From contig NZ_JAGIOF010000001.1 of the NCBI RefSeq assembly GCF_017876535.1, positions 1,922,001 to 1,986,000 of the forward strand: a stretch of DNA of 64,000 nucleotides, read 5' to 3'. How positions within the stretch are numbered: the stretch's first letter is position 1; each line of letters starts with the position of its first letter. Below, one piece after another: positions 46,006 to 55,456 of the stretch. The notes beneath the pieces were generated by a model that was not told where the DNA came from, did no database searches, and was given only the letters and a program-made list of their open reading frames with translations. This stretch comes from Paeniglutamicibacter kerguelensis. GTDB lineage: Bacteria; Actinomycetota; Actinomycetes; Actinomycetales; Micrococcaceae. The position numbers were made by a program, and so were the translations under genes.

Positions 46006-47190
46006 TCAGCGGACCGGCCCGGTCTCGGGGAACGGCGGGAGTTCAACGGCGTCGTGGAAGCTCCTGCCCATCACGATGTCGGCCACGTGGGGCAGGCCCA
46101 TTGCTTTCATCACCGTGGTCCGGGCGAGGAGCTGGACTCGGTTCTTCGGTGCGAAGGCCAACCCCAACCCCTCGGCGGCAGCCTGCTTGGACGCCAGCAA
46201 CGGCATGAGCCGCTCCTCGTAGCGGGCAAACGCCACGCGATGGTCACCACCGCGGGCGATTTCCGCCGCCAGGGTGTAGGCCTCGACCATGGCCAGGGCG
46301 GAGCCCTGGCCTGCAAGAAATGACGGACACGCCGCCGCATCTCCCACCAGCGCAACCCGCCCCCTCGTCCAGGACGGCATCCGGATCTGGCTCACGGAGT
46401 CGAAGTAGAAGTCCTTGGCCCGGGCCATCGCCTCCAGCATCGCGGGCACCTCCCAGCCTTGTCCTTCGAGCTTCTCCCGCAGCAGTTTCTCCTGCGCACC
46501 CCGGCCGGCCGGAATGTCCCCCTCATGCCGGAGGCTGACGAGGAACAAGGTGGCATCGTCGCGCAGCGAAAGCCTGACTGCCTGGAAGCCGACGCCGGCG
46601 TACATCACCGCGACCAGGTCGTTGCGTTCCGGATACCGTTCGACTGCGAACGCGGCCACCACCATGCCCAGGTATTTCTCGAATCCTCCATCCGGGCCGA
46701 ACGCAAGCCTGCGCACCCTCGAATGCAGGCCGTCGGCACCGATGACGAGGTCGAAGTCACCGGTCCTGCCGCTGTCGAAGACGACCCGAACCCGGTCCCC
46801 GTCGTCTTCGAGTGCCCCGACGGTGTCACCGAGGACCAGCTCGACCGCACCGCCGATGGATTCATAGATCACGGCCGCAAGATCGGACCGGGCAAGGCTC
46901 AGGTACCGTTGCCGCGATTCCATGATGGCCTCGGGCCTGAACGAGGCCACCGTCCGGCCGGCCCGGTTGACGGCCCGTGCTTCGGTCATCACGTATCCGC
47001 GCCGGCGCAGTTCAGGCACAAGGCCCATCTTTTCCGCAACGTCGAAACCGGCACCCCAGAAATCTACGAGGTACCCGCCACGGCGCAGCTCCGGGGCGTG
47101 CTCCACGATCGTGACTTCATGCCCGGACCGGTGAAGCCAGTAGGCCAGGGTTGGACCGGCAATTCCTGCACCAACAATGAGCACCCTCAC
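46006..47190 (-). CDS. FAD-dependent monooxygenase (PHBH/TetX-like)
   Basis: A 394-residue flavoprotein hydroxylase. The N-terminal dinucleotide fold is VLIVGAGIAGPTLAYWLHRSG. DLVIGADGLHSRVRR is the DG motif, and GRVALVGDAAACPSFLAGQGSALAM is the second FAD (GD) motif. GTG at 47188-47190 is preferred over an in-frame start at 47250 because GGAAGGA is 7 nt upstream and the FAD fold begins at once. The family hydroxylates aromatics or modifies antibiotics; the substrate is unknown. Confidence 0.92.
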   Translation of the reverse strand: MRVLIVGAGIAGPTLAYWLHRSGHEVTIVEHAPELRRGGYLVDFWGAGFDVAEKMGLVPELRRRGYVMTEARAVNRAGRTVASFRPEAIMESRQRYLSLARSDLAAVIYESIGGAVELVLGDTVGALEDDGDRVRVVFDSGRTGDFDLVIGADGLHSRVRRLAFGPDGGFEKYLGMVVAAFAVERYPERNDLVAVMYAGVGFQAVRLSLRDDATLFLVSLRHEGDIPAGRGAQEKLLREKLEGQGWEVPAMLEAMARAKDFYFDSVSQIRMPSWTRGRVALVGDAAACPSFLAGQGSALAMVEAYTLAAEIARGGDHRVAFARYEERLMPLLASKQAAAEGLGLAFAPKNRVQLLARTTVMKAMGLPHVADIVMGRSFHDAVELPPFPETGPVR

Positions 47191-48083
47191 GAGGGGATCC
47201 TTCCCGCACGCCAACCAGGACACCAGCCTAAACCGGCAGCACACGTCCATCCAGCCCCGGGTTGTCGGGGTGCCTCAGCGACTGGAAACACCACGCCTGA
47301 AGGGACCACGGTGTCGACAATCGGCACCCTCCGGGTGAAGGACGGCACAACATCACGATCGCCGCGGTAAAACGCAAGAACGGTGCATGGGGCTAGGCCA
47401 CCGTCCAAACGATCCTGGCCAGGCCGAGGAAATCATGGTGGCAGGAACCACTTCGGCCGCCGAACGATTCGCCACGCTCCTCATAGACGCTGCAACAGAG
47501 GAGACGCGGTGGCTCCCTGCGGTCTTGCCCGGTGCGGAGCCAACGCATGAGCATCGAGAAGATTCGGGGTTGCCTATCGACCCAAGCACCTGTCGTGTAC
47601 CAAACTGGGACCAATACCAGAAGGCCATTACCGGTGGCTTTCCGAAATCGGTGGCACGGGGAGCATAACGGCATGAGTGGCGACACCATCGGGACGATTG
47701 CCTTCTTCACCGTCACCGGCACATTGTTGGTCTGGCTCATCATCATCTTTATGCGCGCCACAAAATAATGGGCCCACGGCACCGCTGCCACTCCACTCAA
47801 ACGAGATTTGGGACTTTCACCTCGGCAACAGCACAGCAGGCTTACCCATGCCAAGACGGCACCGAGTAGTACAAGATGATGCTGGCCACCGGTGGCGCGT
47901 TTTCTTGATTACCCGGAGTGAACTCGTCTTGAAAACCTACAGTTTTTTGAGACATGGGAACGGGTCCCCATCCGCCAATCGTCTTCGTTGAAGTCACGCA
48001 GCACGAAATGTCTTATAAAGTCATCCCGCCGCAAAACGTCTCGCGCGGTTGGCGTTTAGGGGTTTCTGAGCCAAAATGGCGGC
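47191..48083. other. Intergenic, about 890 bp, one possible micro-ORF
   Basis: Holds the 31-codon ORF listed at 47673-47768. Otherwise frames show no family resemblance. The promoter for the recombinase must lie near 47950-48080. Confidence 0.35.
47673..47768 (+). CDS. Possible 31-residue single-TM peptide
   Basis: MSGDTIGTIAFFTVTGTLLVWLIIIFMRATK, one clear TM helix with a basic end. GGGGAG is 12 nt upstream, which is long. It is plausible as a small membrane protein but may be chance. Confidence 0.3.
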   Translation: MSGDTIGTIAFFTVTGTLLVWLIIIFMRATK

Positions 48084-48677
48084 ATGAGACATTTGGGATA
48101 CACACGGGTGAGCACCTCGAGCCAGGATGCGCAGTTGCAGCTCGATGCACTGGTCACTGCCGGGGTGCAGAAACGCGACGTGTTCGCCGACGTCACCTCC
48201 GGAAGTCGGACCGCGATCGAGCGGCCCGGGATGAAGAAGCTCTTGGAATACGCCGAGTCCGGGGACACCGTGGTGGTCTGGCGGGTCGACCGGCTCGGCC
48301 GTTCCCTGATCGATGTGCTGAACACCGTGAACCTGCTGCGCGAACGCGGCGTGAACGTCCGATCCATTGCGGACGGGATCGACCCGGCAACCTCCACCGG
48401 GCGGATGATGCTGAACCTGCTGGCCTCCCTGGCCGAGTACGAGCGCGAGCTGATCGTGGAGCGGGTCAACGCGGGGATCGCCGCCGCCCGGCAATCCGGC
48501 ACCCGTTTCGGCCGTCCGCTCGTTGATCCGACGGTGATCGCCGACAAGCTCGCCATCGCCAAGGACGCCCGCGCAAAGGGCCGCACCGCGGAAGACGCGG
48601 CGCGCCTGGTCGGGTGGAGCCGCGCGACGCTTTACCGGCACCTCGGCGAAGCAGCCCGCTCCGCCAAGAAGCAGTAG
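48084..48677 (+). CDS. Serine recombinase (resolvase/invertase family)
   Basis: A 197-residue resolvase. The N-terminal catalytic domain has YTRVSTSSQDAQLQLDAL (catalytic Ser near residue 11), VVWRVDRLGRS and a long E helix (EYERELIVERVNAGIAAARQSG). The C-terminal HTH_7 segment has AARLVGWSRATLYRHLGE. It acts on paired recombination sites for cointegrate resolution or inversion. No transposase is next to it. It marks the left side of an accessory block with two putative nucleases. Confidence 0.93.
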   Translation: MRHLGYTRVSTSSQDAQLQLDALVTAGVQKRDVFADVTSGSRTAIERPGMKKLLEYAESGDTVVVWRVDRLGRSLIDVLNTVNLLRERGVNVRSIADGIDPATSTGRMMLNLLASLAEYERELIVERVNAGIAAARQSGTRFGRPLVDPTVIADKLAIAKDARAKGRTAEDAARLVGWSRATLYRHLGEAARSAKKQ

Positions 48678-49361
48678 CTACCTGCAGGCTGGTGATGTAA
48701 CGACGCGGGCCGGCATTGCTGGGCTAGCCGGATACCGGCGACGCATGGACGGCCACCGACTGCGAAGAACCGGTGTTAACCAACGGTCGTTTACGTGACA
48801 CGCCATTTTCGAAAAAACATACCACGTTCGAAATTTGTCACTTAACCAGTTACTTATTCTAAGTCATGCAAAGGATGCTTGATCCGCAATATGTGACAGC
48901 GTTTCGAGGTGACTGCCGAGGGCGGTGACGGCCGCCCCCACGGTAGGACAGCTTCCGGGGTCCGGTACCGGATGGGAGCGAAGGGTTCCACCAAAGGGCG
49001 TCTTTTACTGATGTGATGCACAGTGGTTAAATCCGCACTCGGTTGGGTCGCGGACGCAGTGACGCCGGGCCCGATGAAAATTGGTGCAGAGGACTTCTGA
49101 AAAGTGACGGCTGGTGCAGCGGACTATTGAGCAGAATGCCTGTTGTGCAGGCCGCTGTAACCAGCCGGGTGTTCAAACCCGCCTGCACAACCCCCGCGTT
49201 ACCAACGATGCCGGTGCAGGCGAAATCGAACAACGACACTATTTAACGGTCGGGCTTTTGGTGCTCGGGTGTCGCGGTGCGGGTTCGGTTTACGAACAGA
49301 CTGTCGAGGGGTCACCAGATAATCAATGACTGATCAGCGGGTCCGGTTGTAGTGTTCAAGC
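48678..49361. other. Intergenic, about 680 bp, AT-richer patch and GTGCAG repeats
   Basis: AT-richer around 48790-48900, with TTCGAAAA and TTCGAAAT repeats. At 49083-49131 two related units (GGTGCAGAGGACTTCTGA and GGTGCAGCGGACTATTGA) occur in tandem, with further GTGCAG copies to about 49225. No gene supported. Possible recombination site or promoter for the nuclease. Confidence 0.4.
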
Positions 49362-50108
49362 ATGGCTGACGAAACATGGATCGTTCCACCTCCGGCGCCA
49401 CCCATCCACGGCTCTGAGCCGTTTGTCGGCGCGGATGCCACGGTCGTTGACTTCTGGCGGTTCGCCATGAGCGATCTGCGCATGAACAACACCCGTGGGT
49501 ATCTCGCTGAGTTTCTGGTCGCGAAGGCTTTCGGGTTGAGCAATGTCAGCAGGGTGGAGTGGGACGCGTACGACTTGCAGTTGGACAAGATCCGGGTCGA
49601 GGTGAAGTCGTCGGCCTATCTTCAGGCGTGGGAACAGCCCAGACCGAGCCGAATCGTCTTCAGCGGCCTACGTGGTACCCGATATCACCCGCGCCACGGC
49701 TACGACCCCGGTGGAAAGGGACTGAACGCCCACGTGTATGTCTTCTGTCTCCAGACTGCAATGGACCACGAGGACTACCGACCGCTCGACCTGGCCCAAT
49801 GGTCGTTCTATGTAGTGAAACGCAGCGTTCTGGAACGCCAAGGGTCTGCAAGTGTTGGGCTCGATACTGTCCTCCGGCTTGCCGACGGCGACACTGCGTG
49901 GGCGGAGTTGCGTTCAACCGTGCTTCAGGCCGCAGAAGGCGAAGAAGTTGACGATGCGCCTTGGTGGGTGGAGCCAGGTGGAGATGGAGTATCGAGCCTT
50001 AGCCGGATGGGGGCGGTTGAGCCCTCCCGGCACGGTTCCTTTTGCGGAGGTACCAGCGCCGTGCAGTCGGCTTCGAACATCCAGCCAAGTCGCCGTGGAG
50101 GAAAATGA
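49362..50108 (+). CDS. Putative PD-(D/E)XK-fold nuclease, standalone
   Basis: A 248-residue soluble protein. Residues 46-95 have RGYLAEFLVAKAFGL (conserved Glu), EWDAYDLQL (Asp) and RVEVKSSAYLQAW (E-x-K), spaced as in restriction-type PD-(D/E)XK cores. The rest (HVYVFCLQTAMDHEDYRPLDLAQWSFYVV) fits the sheet that follows. The last 50 residues look irregular and may be out of the original frame. ATG 49362 is the only start near the domain; no strong SD. No methylase is seen nearby. Restriction or repair role is inference. Confidence 0.65.
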   Translation: MADETWIVPPPAPPIHGSEPFVGADATVVDFWRFAMSDLRMNNTRGYLAEFLVAKAFGLSNVSRVEWDAYDLQLDKIRVEVKSSAYLQAWEQPRPSRIVFSGLRGTRYHPRHGYDPGGKGLNAHVYVFCLQTAMDHEDYRPLDLAQWSFYVVKRSVLERQGSASVGLDTVLRLADGDTAWAELRSTVLQAAEGEEVDDAPWWVEPGGDGVSSLSRMGAVEPSRHGSFCGGTSAVQSASNIQPSRRGGK

Positions 50109-50109
50109 C

Positions 50110-50149
50110 ACTTGAAGGCCCGCCGCCCACCGGTGACGGGCCTTCAAGT
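50110..50149. terminator. Bidirectional terminator between convergent genes
   Basis: Perfect 13-bp arms ACTTGAAGGCCCG / CGGGCCTTCAAGT with a 14-nt loop. It lies between the nuclease and the secreted protein, which end on either side. Confidence 0.85.
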
Positions 50150-50163
50150 TTGCACGCAACGGC

Positions 50164-50988
50164 TTAGCGCCCGATGATCCATGCTTCGAATTCGACGGGA
50201 CGCTTGTTTTTATCGCTGTCCCAGTACACGAGCACCCCGACGCCGAGGCTGGACAGGTTCTTCTTCAAGAAGTCCTGGTAGGCCGACTCGTAACCCGGGT
50301 GGCCGTTGATCTTCTTGTAACCGGCCACCCGGCCCGCTGCGTACCAGTCGTTGTCCTTGACCTTGTAGCCGTCAAGGGCCGGACCTGCCCACGAAAGACT
50401 TGCGGGGAATGCGTCCAGGGCGTCAAGGTCCGAAGCATCGCCCAGGTTGAAAGCGTTGTCGGAAAGGAACCCACTGAAGTAGAGCGACTTGAGTCCCTTG
50501 GTCTTTCGATAGTCGTTGATCGCCTTCACCTCGCCATCCTGGTAGCCCGCGAAATAGGATTCCCAGGCGACGACCCCGACCTTCAGGGACTGGGTCTTGG
50601 TGACCGTCTTGGTCTTGGACCACTGCTTGCCCGAAGGCAGCTTGTACTTCACCGTCTGGGTGACCTTGTACGTGCCCGGCTTGAGGTTCGCCGCGGTCCT
50701 GTTCTTCGCGAGGGTCTTCGACCCCTGCCTGACGGTCAGGGTGGCCGAGACGATCTTGCTCTTGCCGCTTTTTGCATACGCCGGCTTGACCCTCACCGTA
50801 TTCACTGTGACCGTTTTGGCGCCGATGGCCTTGACCGTGACGCTGTTCTTCACCGGCTTCTTGGCGACCACCGAGACACCGGCCGTGACAGCCGGGGCGG
50901 CCGGGGCCGCGTTTGCAGCGACCGGGCCGAAGACGAGGGCACCTGCCAGGATCGCGGATCCTGCGAGGGTGATGGCTTTCTTGAACAT
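50164..50988 (-). CDS. Secreted protein with CAP-like C-terminal domain
   Basis: A 274-residue protein. The N-terminal signal peptide is MFKKAITLAGSAILAGALVF.. with cleavage near ANA-AP. A Lys-rich beta domain (45-145, repeats of TVTV and KTKTVTKT) and a C-terminal region with AINDYRKTKGLKSL and GVGVLVYW resembling a divergent CAP/SCP domain follow. TAGGAG lies before ATG 50988; a longer in-frame start at 51174 would add an unlikely leader. Surface or secreted role; substrate unknown. Confidence 0.75.
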   Translation of the reverse strand: MFKKAITLAGSAILAGALVFGPVAANAAPAAPAVTAGVSVVAKKPVKNSVTVKAIGAKTVTVNTVRVKPAYAKSGKSKIVSATLTVRQGSKTLAKNRTAANLKPGTYKVTQTVKYKLPSGKQWSKTKTVTKTQSLKVGVVAWESYFAGYQDGEVKAINDYRKTKGLKSLYFSGFLSDNAFNLGDASDLDALDAFPASLSWAGPALDGYKVKDNDWYAAGRVAGYKKINGHPGYESAYQDFLKKNLSSLGVGVLVYWDSDKNKRPVEFEAWIIGR

Positions 50989-51263
50989 GCAACTCCTACG
51001 GTGTGCGAGTGAGGACAGGGCCAGCCAGCAATCACTGCACAAAACCCCCAGTGGAAGCCTATATTTCAATTCGATGGGTGTCCATGAAAGCCGAACGCCC
51101 CCAACCACCAGACGATGTCCCCGGGACCACCCCAGGAGAAGGAATGAAGCGACACGGTATTGCATTGAAGTCATCCAGGCCAGGGAACTCCGTGCTTCGA
51201 GTTCTCAGCGATGATAGGAACGCAGGGTCTTAGCAAAGAATCCTTTGATTAGATTCCAACGGG

Positions 51264-52574
51264 ATGGTAACTTGGTCCGCGCCGAACCGAGGCGTCCACG
51301 ATCTGGTGACCCAATCCGGTATGAATGTAGGTATGAAAAGATCTTGGGCTGACCTAGAACCGCGAAGCATCGACAGGGCGATCGGGCTCTGGCATGAGCT
51401 CGGGTGCGAGGAATTCATTGCCCGAACAAGGTTCAAAGAGTCCCATCGGTATGTAGTGATCGACCGTGGGCAGCAGATCGCCAGCAAGCCCCTGGTAGCT
51501 ATGGCCTTCCAACTGCAATTCAACTGCAGCGAAGAAGGGCCTCCACCGCTATCCGGCGGAGGCCAGACGCGAACCATTCTTGATCGGTTGGGATTCAAGC
51601 TGGTGGACCTCCACGCTGAAAAGTCCCAAGAAACGTCCGAACCCCTCAGGATCGCGATCGGTCCCACCACGAAGTTCTGGTGGGCCAACCAATCTGCGAA
51701 CTTTGATCCCGTCTATGACGACGGGACACTCTGGGCACCCCTGAGGGACCGTCGCGGCCAACAGGTTGACCACTGGCGAACCCTGGACGACGCTCGCCCC
51801 GGAGACCTCGTTTTTCACTATGCCAGCCCGGAGATCCGCGGTCTCAGTCGTGTGGCAACCATGCCGCAGCCGGCCTATCCGCCCCGCGGCTATGACGATG
51901 TGCCTGCCGATACGAAGGGCAGTCTGTTGCTCACGGAACCGGTAAATGAGATACGGGTTCCCCGAGGTCAAGCCCTCGGCGTGCTCGACAGCGGGCAGGG
52001 CCCGGTCACCGCAAGCGGAACCCTGAGAAATGGCTATTTCTTCCCCGTGTATGCCGACCATGCCCTGGAACTACTGCGGCAGGCAGGCCTGGAGACGGTC
52101 AACCAAGCGGCGGCCGACGCCGACGCCCGTGCCGAAACGCCCGAGCAGTTTCTCGGAGGCGCGAGCGACAGGCTGGCTATCGTGGCAGTCCGGGCAGAAC
52201 AGCGTTTCTTGCGAGGCCAACAGCTGCGGCGCTGGGGCGGTTTGTGCTTGCTTTGCGGCCAGACGCTCCCGAAGGAACTGCTCGTCGCGGCACACATCAA
52301 ACCCCGTTGGGCCTGTTCGGAGAACGAACGCATGGACACCCGAAACGTCTCCATGCTCGCCTGCTTGTTCGGTTGCGATGCCCTCTTTGAGCTCGGCTAC
52401 GTTGTCGTCGGCGAGCACGGAGCCATCGAGCGTGGCAGCCACAGTAACGTGCAGATCGAAAGCCGGATACGAGAAATCGTCGGACGACAGTGCATGGCCC
52501 ATGACGACAATTCGCGGCGGTATTTTGCCTGGCACCGGCAACATCATTCCAGCAACCCCGGCACCCAACAATAG
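51264..52574 (+). CDS. Type IV restriction-like HNH endonuclease with EVE/PUA-like domain
   Basis: About 436 residues. The N-terminal region (20-110: RSIDRAIGLWHELGCEEFIA.., SHRYVVIDRGQQIASKPLV) resembles the ScoMcrA-like head domain of modification-dependent nucleases. The middle part (130-270: KFWWANQSANFDPVYDDGTL, WRTLDDARPGDLVFHYASPE) is EVE/PUA-like, a fold that binds modified bases. The C-terminal HNH has CLLCGQTLPKELLVAAHIKPRWAC.., NVSMLACLFGCDALFELGY; the expected His in the last motif (xHDALF) is Cys. The start is uncertain: ATGs at 51264, 51321 and 51333 all lack a good SD. Modified-DNA targeting is inferred from architecture. Confidence 0.75.
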   Translation: MVTWSAPNRGVHDLVTQSGMNVGMKRSWADLEPRSIDRAIGLWHELGCEEFIARTRFKESHRYVVIDRGQQIASKPLVAMAFQLQFNCSEEGPPPLSGGGQTRTILDRLGFKLVDLHAEKSQETSEPLRIAIGPTTKFWWANQSANFDPVYDDGTLWAPLRDRRGQQVDHWRTLDDARPGDLVFHYASPEIRGLSRVATMPQPAYPPRGYDDVPADTKGSLLLTEPVNEIRVPRGQALGVLDSGQGPVTASGTLRNGYFFPVYADHALELLRQAGLETVNQAAADADARAETPEQFLGGASDRLAIVAVRAEQRFLRGQQLRRWGGLCLLCGQTLPKELLVAAHIKPRWACSENERMDTRNVSMLACLFGCDALFELGYVVVGEHGAIERGSHSNVQIESRIREIVGRQCMAHDDNSRRYFAWHRQHHSSNPGTQQ

Positions 52575-52669
52575 AGGGAACACAGGCTAACCCCGGCAGT
52601 CCCGTTCACCAGCAGGGCGCCATGGGCAATTCTGCTCTTCGTTACCGTTCGGATGGAAGCGGTTCGCGG

Positions 52670-52900
52670 CTAGAGAATTTTGCCTTCCCGGAGACGAATC
52701 GGGTTTAACGCCGACAACGGCACGTCTCTGTCGAGGTTTCCGTCAACGTGAACATGTCCAGTTAGCTTCCGAGAGCGTGCAAGAATACCGTCAGCAAAAT
52801 CAAGCCGTGATCCTAACCAGACGTAATTCACTCGTTTCCTGCCGTCGGGTTGGGGTATGCCCCAGAATGACGTGCGTTGTTCGGTGATCTTGTTTTGCAC
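52670..52900 (-). CDS. Hypothetical 76-residue protein
   Basis: A minus-strand frame from GTG 52900 reads NYVWLGSRLDFADGILARSRK and DVPLSALNPIRLREGKIL with natural composition and GC-rich third positions. It diverges from the GNAT start at 52926 with only a weak GGCAGGG upstream. No family recognised; a relic is possible. Confidence 0.35.
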   Translation of the reverse strand: MQNKITEQRTSFWGIPQPDGRKRVNYVWLGSRLDFADGILARSRKLTGHVHVDGNLDRDVPLSALNPIRLREGKIL

Positions 52901-52925
52901 AATGCTGCCCTGCCATAATCCGGGC

Positions 52926-53279
52926 ATGGACAACATCACCATACGCTGGGTAGGTGAAACACCTACCGATGCATGGGGCCAGCTTGCGGCCTTTACCGAC
53001 GACGGGAGCGTTATCGGCCAGGCGACATACAAGCGATGGGAGCAGAAACCCGAACTCACGTATCTCAGTGGTTTCTTCGTCGAGAACGAGTATCGGAAGC
53101 ATGGCATCGCAAGTGACATGATGCATACGGTCTTCGATCGTCTGGGCCGCGACCGCCCGTACATGGTGAAGCTTTCCGGAAACTTGGACCGCCTCTTCAT
53201 GGAGGCCATCGCGGCCGAGGAAGGCGCACCCAAGCTTTTCGAGATGCTTGAGGACCGCTCGTACAAGCCGATGAACTAA
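52926..53279 (+). CDS. GNAT-family acetyltransferase
   Basis: A 117-residue protein with a GNAT fold: beta strand ELTYLSGFFVENEYRKHGIASDMM covers the acetyl-CoA pyrophosphate loop (V-x-x-x-x-R-x-x-G-I-A). MDN start at 52926 is preferred over an in-frame 52857 start with no RBS. The acceptor is unknown. It could be a self-contained enzyme or toxin-like; no antitoxin is seen. Confidence 0.7.
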   Translation: MDNITIRWVGETPTDAWGQLAAFTDDGSVIGQATYKRWEQKPELTYLSGFFVENEYRKHGIASDMMHTVFDRLGRDRPYMVKLSGNLDRLFMEAIAAEEGAPKLFEMLEDRSYKPMN

Positions 53280-53687
53280 CAACGCCCCTGGGGTTCTCTG
53301 CTTGGCCCCGGACCAACGGCACTCGCCTTCGCTAAGGAAACAGCTACCGCTTCATCACTGGTTGGAGGTGAAGTATGAGCAACGGGCGGCCCCCACATCA
53401 TGGGTCGATGTCAGTGAGTCCCAATTACGCTGTCGGTGCCCTTCCTAGATCCCCATGTCGACAGACATGTCCCAACAAACGTCCGGTCCGGCCTTCCCTG
53501 CACCGGATATCACGAGACACCTTGTTGAGACCGCAGTGTCGTCGTTAGCCCGTGCCTTCGCTCCCTGCTGGAACAGCACAACCGCTCTCAGCAAACGCCA
53601 TCCTTTGCTGAGACCCTGGCCTGCCTGTCGCCGGGTCGAACTCGAAGCTGTGAATCGCAGGGCTAATTGGCAGTGAATTTGCAGCGC
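53280..53687. other. Intergenic, about 410 bp, nothing recognised
   Basis: No gene supported. The right end directly abuts the 3' end of the AAA ATPase relic; part may be transposon end sequence. Confidence 0.35.
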
Positions 53688-54014
53688 TTAGTGGCCGATG
53701 ATGAGGGTTTCCCTTGCGGCGTCGACAATCTCGGGAGTGAGAGTGTCGAAGTGGTTGAGCGTTTGGATGCGTTTGATCTGGGTCAGGGGCCTGTCAACGA
53801 GGCGGAAGTTTCCGCCGGTGATCCGGACGATGGTCGCGACCGCGGTTGCGTGGGCGAGGTCGCCCTCGGTGTCATTGGATCCGGCGGGTATTCGTTGGGC
53901 GAGGACGGCGGTGAGTTCCTCTGGGTTGAGTGGCCGCTATTCGTGGGCGAATCCGATACGGCTGTAGAGCTGGGGGTAGCGGGCGAGGCGCTTCTCGATG
54001 CCGGGCTGACGCTA
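53688..54014 (-). pseudogene. TnsC/TniB-like AAA ATPase C-terminal relic
   Basis: The minus strand reads PGIEKRLARYPQLYSRIGFAHE, stop TAG at 53937-53939, RPLNPEELTAVLAQRI.., AHATAVATIVRITGGNFRLVDR and IQTLNHFDTLTPEIVDAARETL, ending TAA 53688-53690. This is the C-terminal part of a transposition-helper type ATP-binding protein with a nonsense codon where Tyr is expected. No Walker A region or partner transposase is left. Its 5' end abuts the DUF2252 gene. Confidence 0.65.
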
Positions 54015-54019
54015 TGGAT

Positions 54020-55456
54020 CTAGACGCCCTCGATTGCTTCCAAGCGGCCGGTCCGGACCGCGTCGGCGAAGGCCTGGTAGTCCTTTTCGTTCTGCTCGGC
54101 GTAGCGCTCGGAAAAATCGGTGATGGAGCGGTCGAACTTGTCGCTCTTGCCAAGGTAGGCGGCGATCGCAACCGAGTCACCTGACCGGGCGTGCGCGCGT
54201 GCCAGCGTCCAGCCGCAGGCGTGGGCATAGAAGGTCATGTCGAACGGATTCATCCCTTCCACAATGGCTGAGCCCTTCATGTCACGCAGCTGGCGCCAAT
54301 ACAGATACCGGTCGTCCCGTGAGGCCTTGGTCCACCCCAGGAAGATGTCGCTCGCGGCCTGCATCATCCGCTGCCCCTGCACCACGCGCTCGCCCGGCTG
54401 GCTGAACCGGCTCTTCGGCAAGTGGTCCTCGAGCACCGACGCCGTGGCTTCCTTGACCTGCAGGAACAGCGGATCCTTTTGATCGCGTCCTTGGAGCAAG
54501 ACGATGATCGCCCGCGTGCCGACGCTGCCGACGCCCACGACTTTGCGGGCGACGTCGATGATTTCGAATTGTTCGAGCAGGTGACGCCGGTCGTCCGGCA
54601 GCGTGGCCCGGTAGGACCGGAGCTGCTCGGCTATCACGTGCTGAACTTCATCGGCAGACATGCCGTACGAATCTCCCAGCTCCCGGAAAGGGATGACGAT
54701 CGGTGGCTGGCTGACGATCCGGTACTTCCCGTCCACGAGCTCGGCGAGCTTGGACAGTGCATGCAGGCTGTCCCGGGTGCGGGCCTTTTCAACGTTCCGG
54801 CGCCCCGCGTTTACCCTGCCCCGGGCCTCCTTCTTGAGGGCCTTGACCTTCTGGGTTGCCACGGCGAGGTCCATGGCGGCACTAAGCTGCTCCTCGGACA
54901 GGCGGGCGTACCAGATGTCCAGAGCGCGCATTTTCGCGAACCCGGCCATCGCTTCGCGGTAGGCCCGAACCGCGCGGAGTGTTACCTCGCGCGTTTCGTG
55001 CTTGCTGAACTCGTTGTTCCGCGCCGCGATTGTGAAGCTCGCGGCCATGCGCTTGACGTCATACTCGAACGGCCCGGGAAGCGTCTCGTCAAAGTCGTTC
55101 AGGTCGAACAGCAGTGTCCGCTCCGGCGAGGCGAACAAGCCAAAGTTGGACAAGTGGGCGTCCCCGCACAACTGGACGCGCAGGCCGGCCCGTGGGGTGT
55201 CCTTGAGGTCGGCGGCCATGATCTTGGCCGCGCCCCGGTAGAACGTGAACGGGGAGACCAGCATCCGGCCGTGGCGCACCGGCACGAGGTCCTGTTCCCG
55301 GGTGAGGTTCTGTTCCTCCAGGAGCGCGACCGGATCGGGCCGGTCGTTAGCGGGCTTCCAGCCCGTGTGGCTGGAGACGGGCGTCTTCTTGCGGTATCCC
55401 TTGCCTTTCGATTTACGTTCCTCGACGCTCCGGTGCTTGACTTTCTTCTCGGCCAT
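54020..55456 (-). CDS. DUF2252 domain protein
   Basis: A 478-residue DUF2252 protein, a kinase-like (aminoglycoside phosphotransferase-like) fold of unknown activity. Landmarks: FYRGAAKIMAADL, LCGDAHLSNFGLFASPER, FDLNDFDETLPGPFEYDVKR (DxN-D catalytic-loop-like), and C-terminal YAHACGWTLARAHARSGD. The N-terminus is Lys-rich. Start at ATG 55456 with GGGAGG about 10 nt upstream. It is monocistronic. Confidence 0.88.
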   Translation of the reverse strand: MAEKKVKHRSVEERKSKGKGYRKKTPVSSHTGWKPANDRPDPVALLEEQNLTREQDLVPVRHGRMLVSPFTFYRGAAKIMAADLKDTPRAGLRVQLCGDAHLSNFGLFASPERTLLFDLNDFDETLPGPFEYDVKRMAASFTIAARNNEFSKHETREVTLRAVRAYREAMAGFAKMRALDIWYARLSEEQLSAAMDLAVATQKVKALKKEARGRVNAGRRNVEKARTRDSLHALSKLAELVDGKYRIVSQPPIVIPFRELGDSYGMSADEVQHVIAEQLRSYRATLPDDRRHLLEQFEIIDVARKVVGVGSVGTRAIIVLLQGRDQKDPLFLQVKEATASVLEDHLPKSRFSQPGERVVQGQRMMQAASDIFLGWTKASRDDRYLYWRQLRDMKGSAIVEGMNPFDMTFYAHACGWTLARAHARSGDSVAIAAYLGKSDKFDRSITDFSERYAEQNEKDYQAFADAVRTGRLEAIEGV

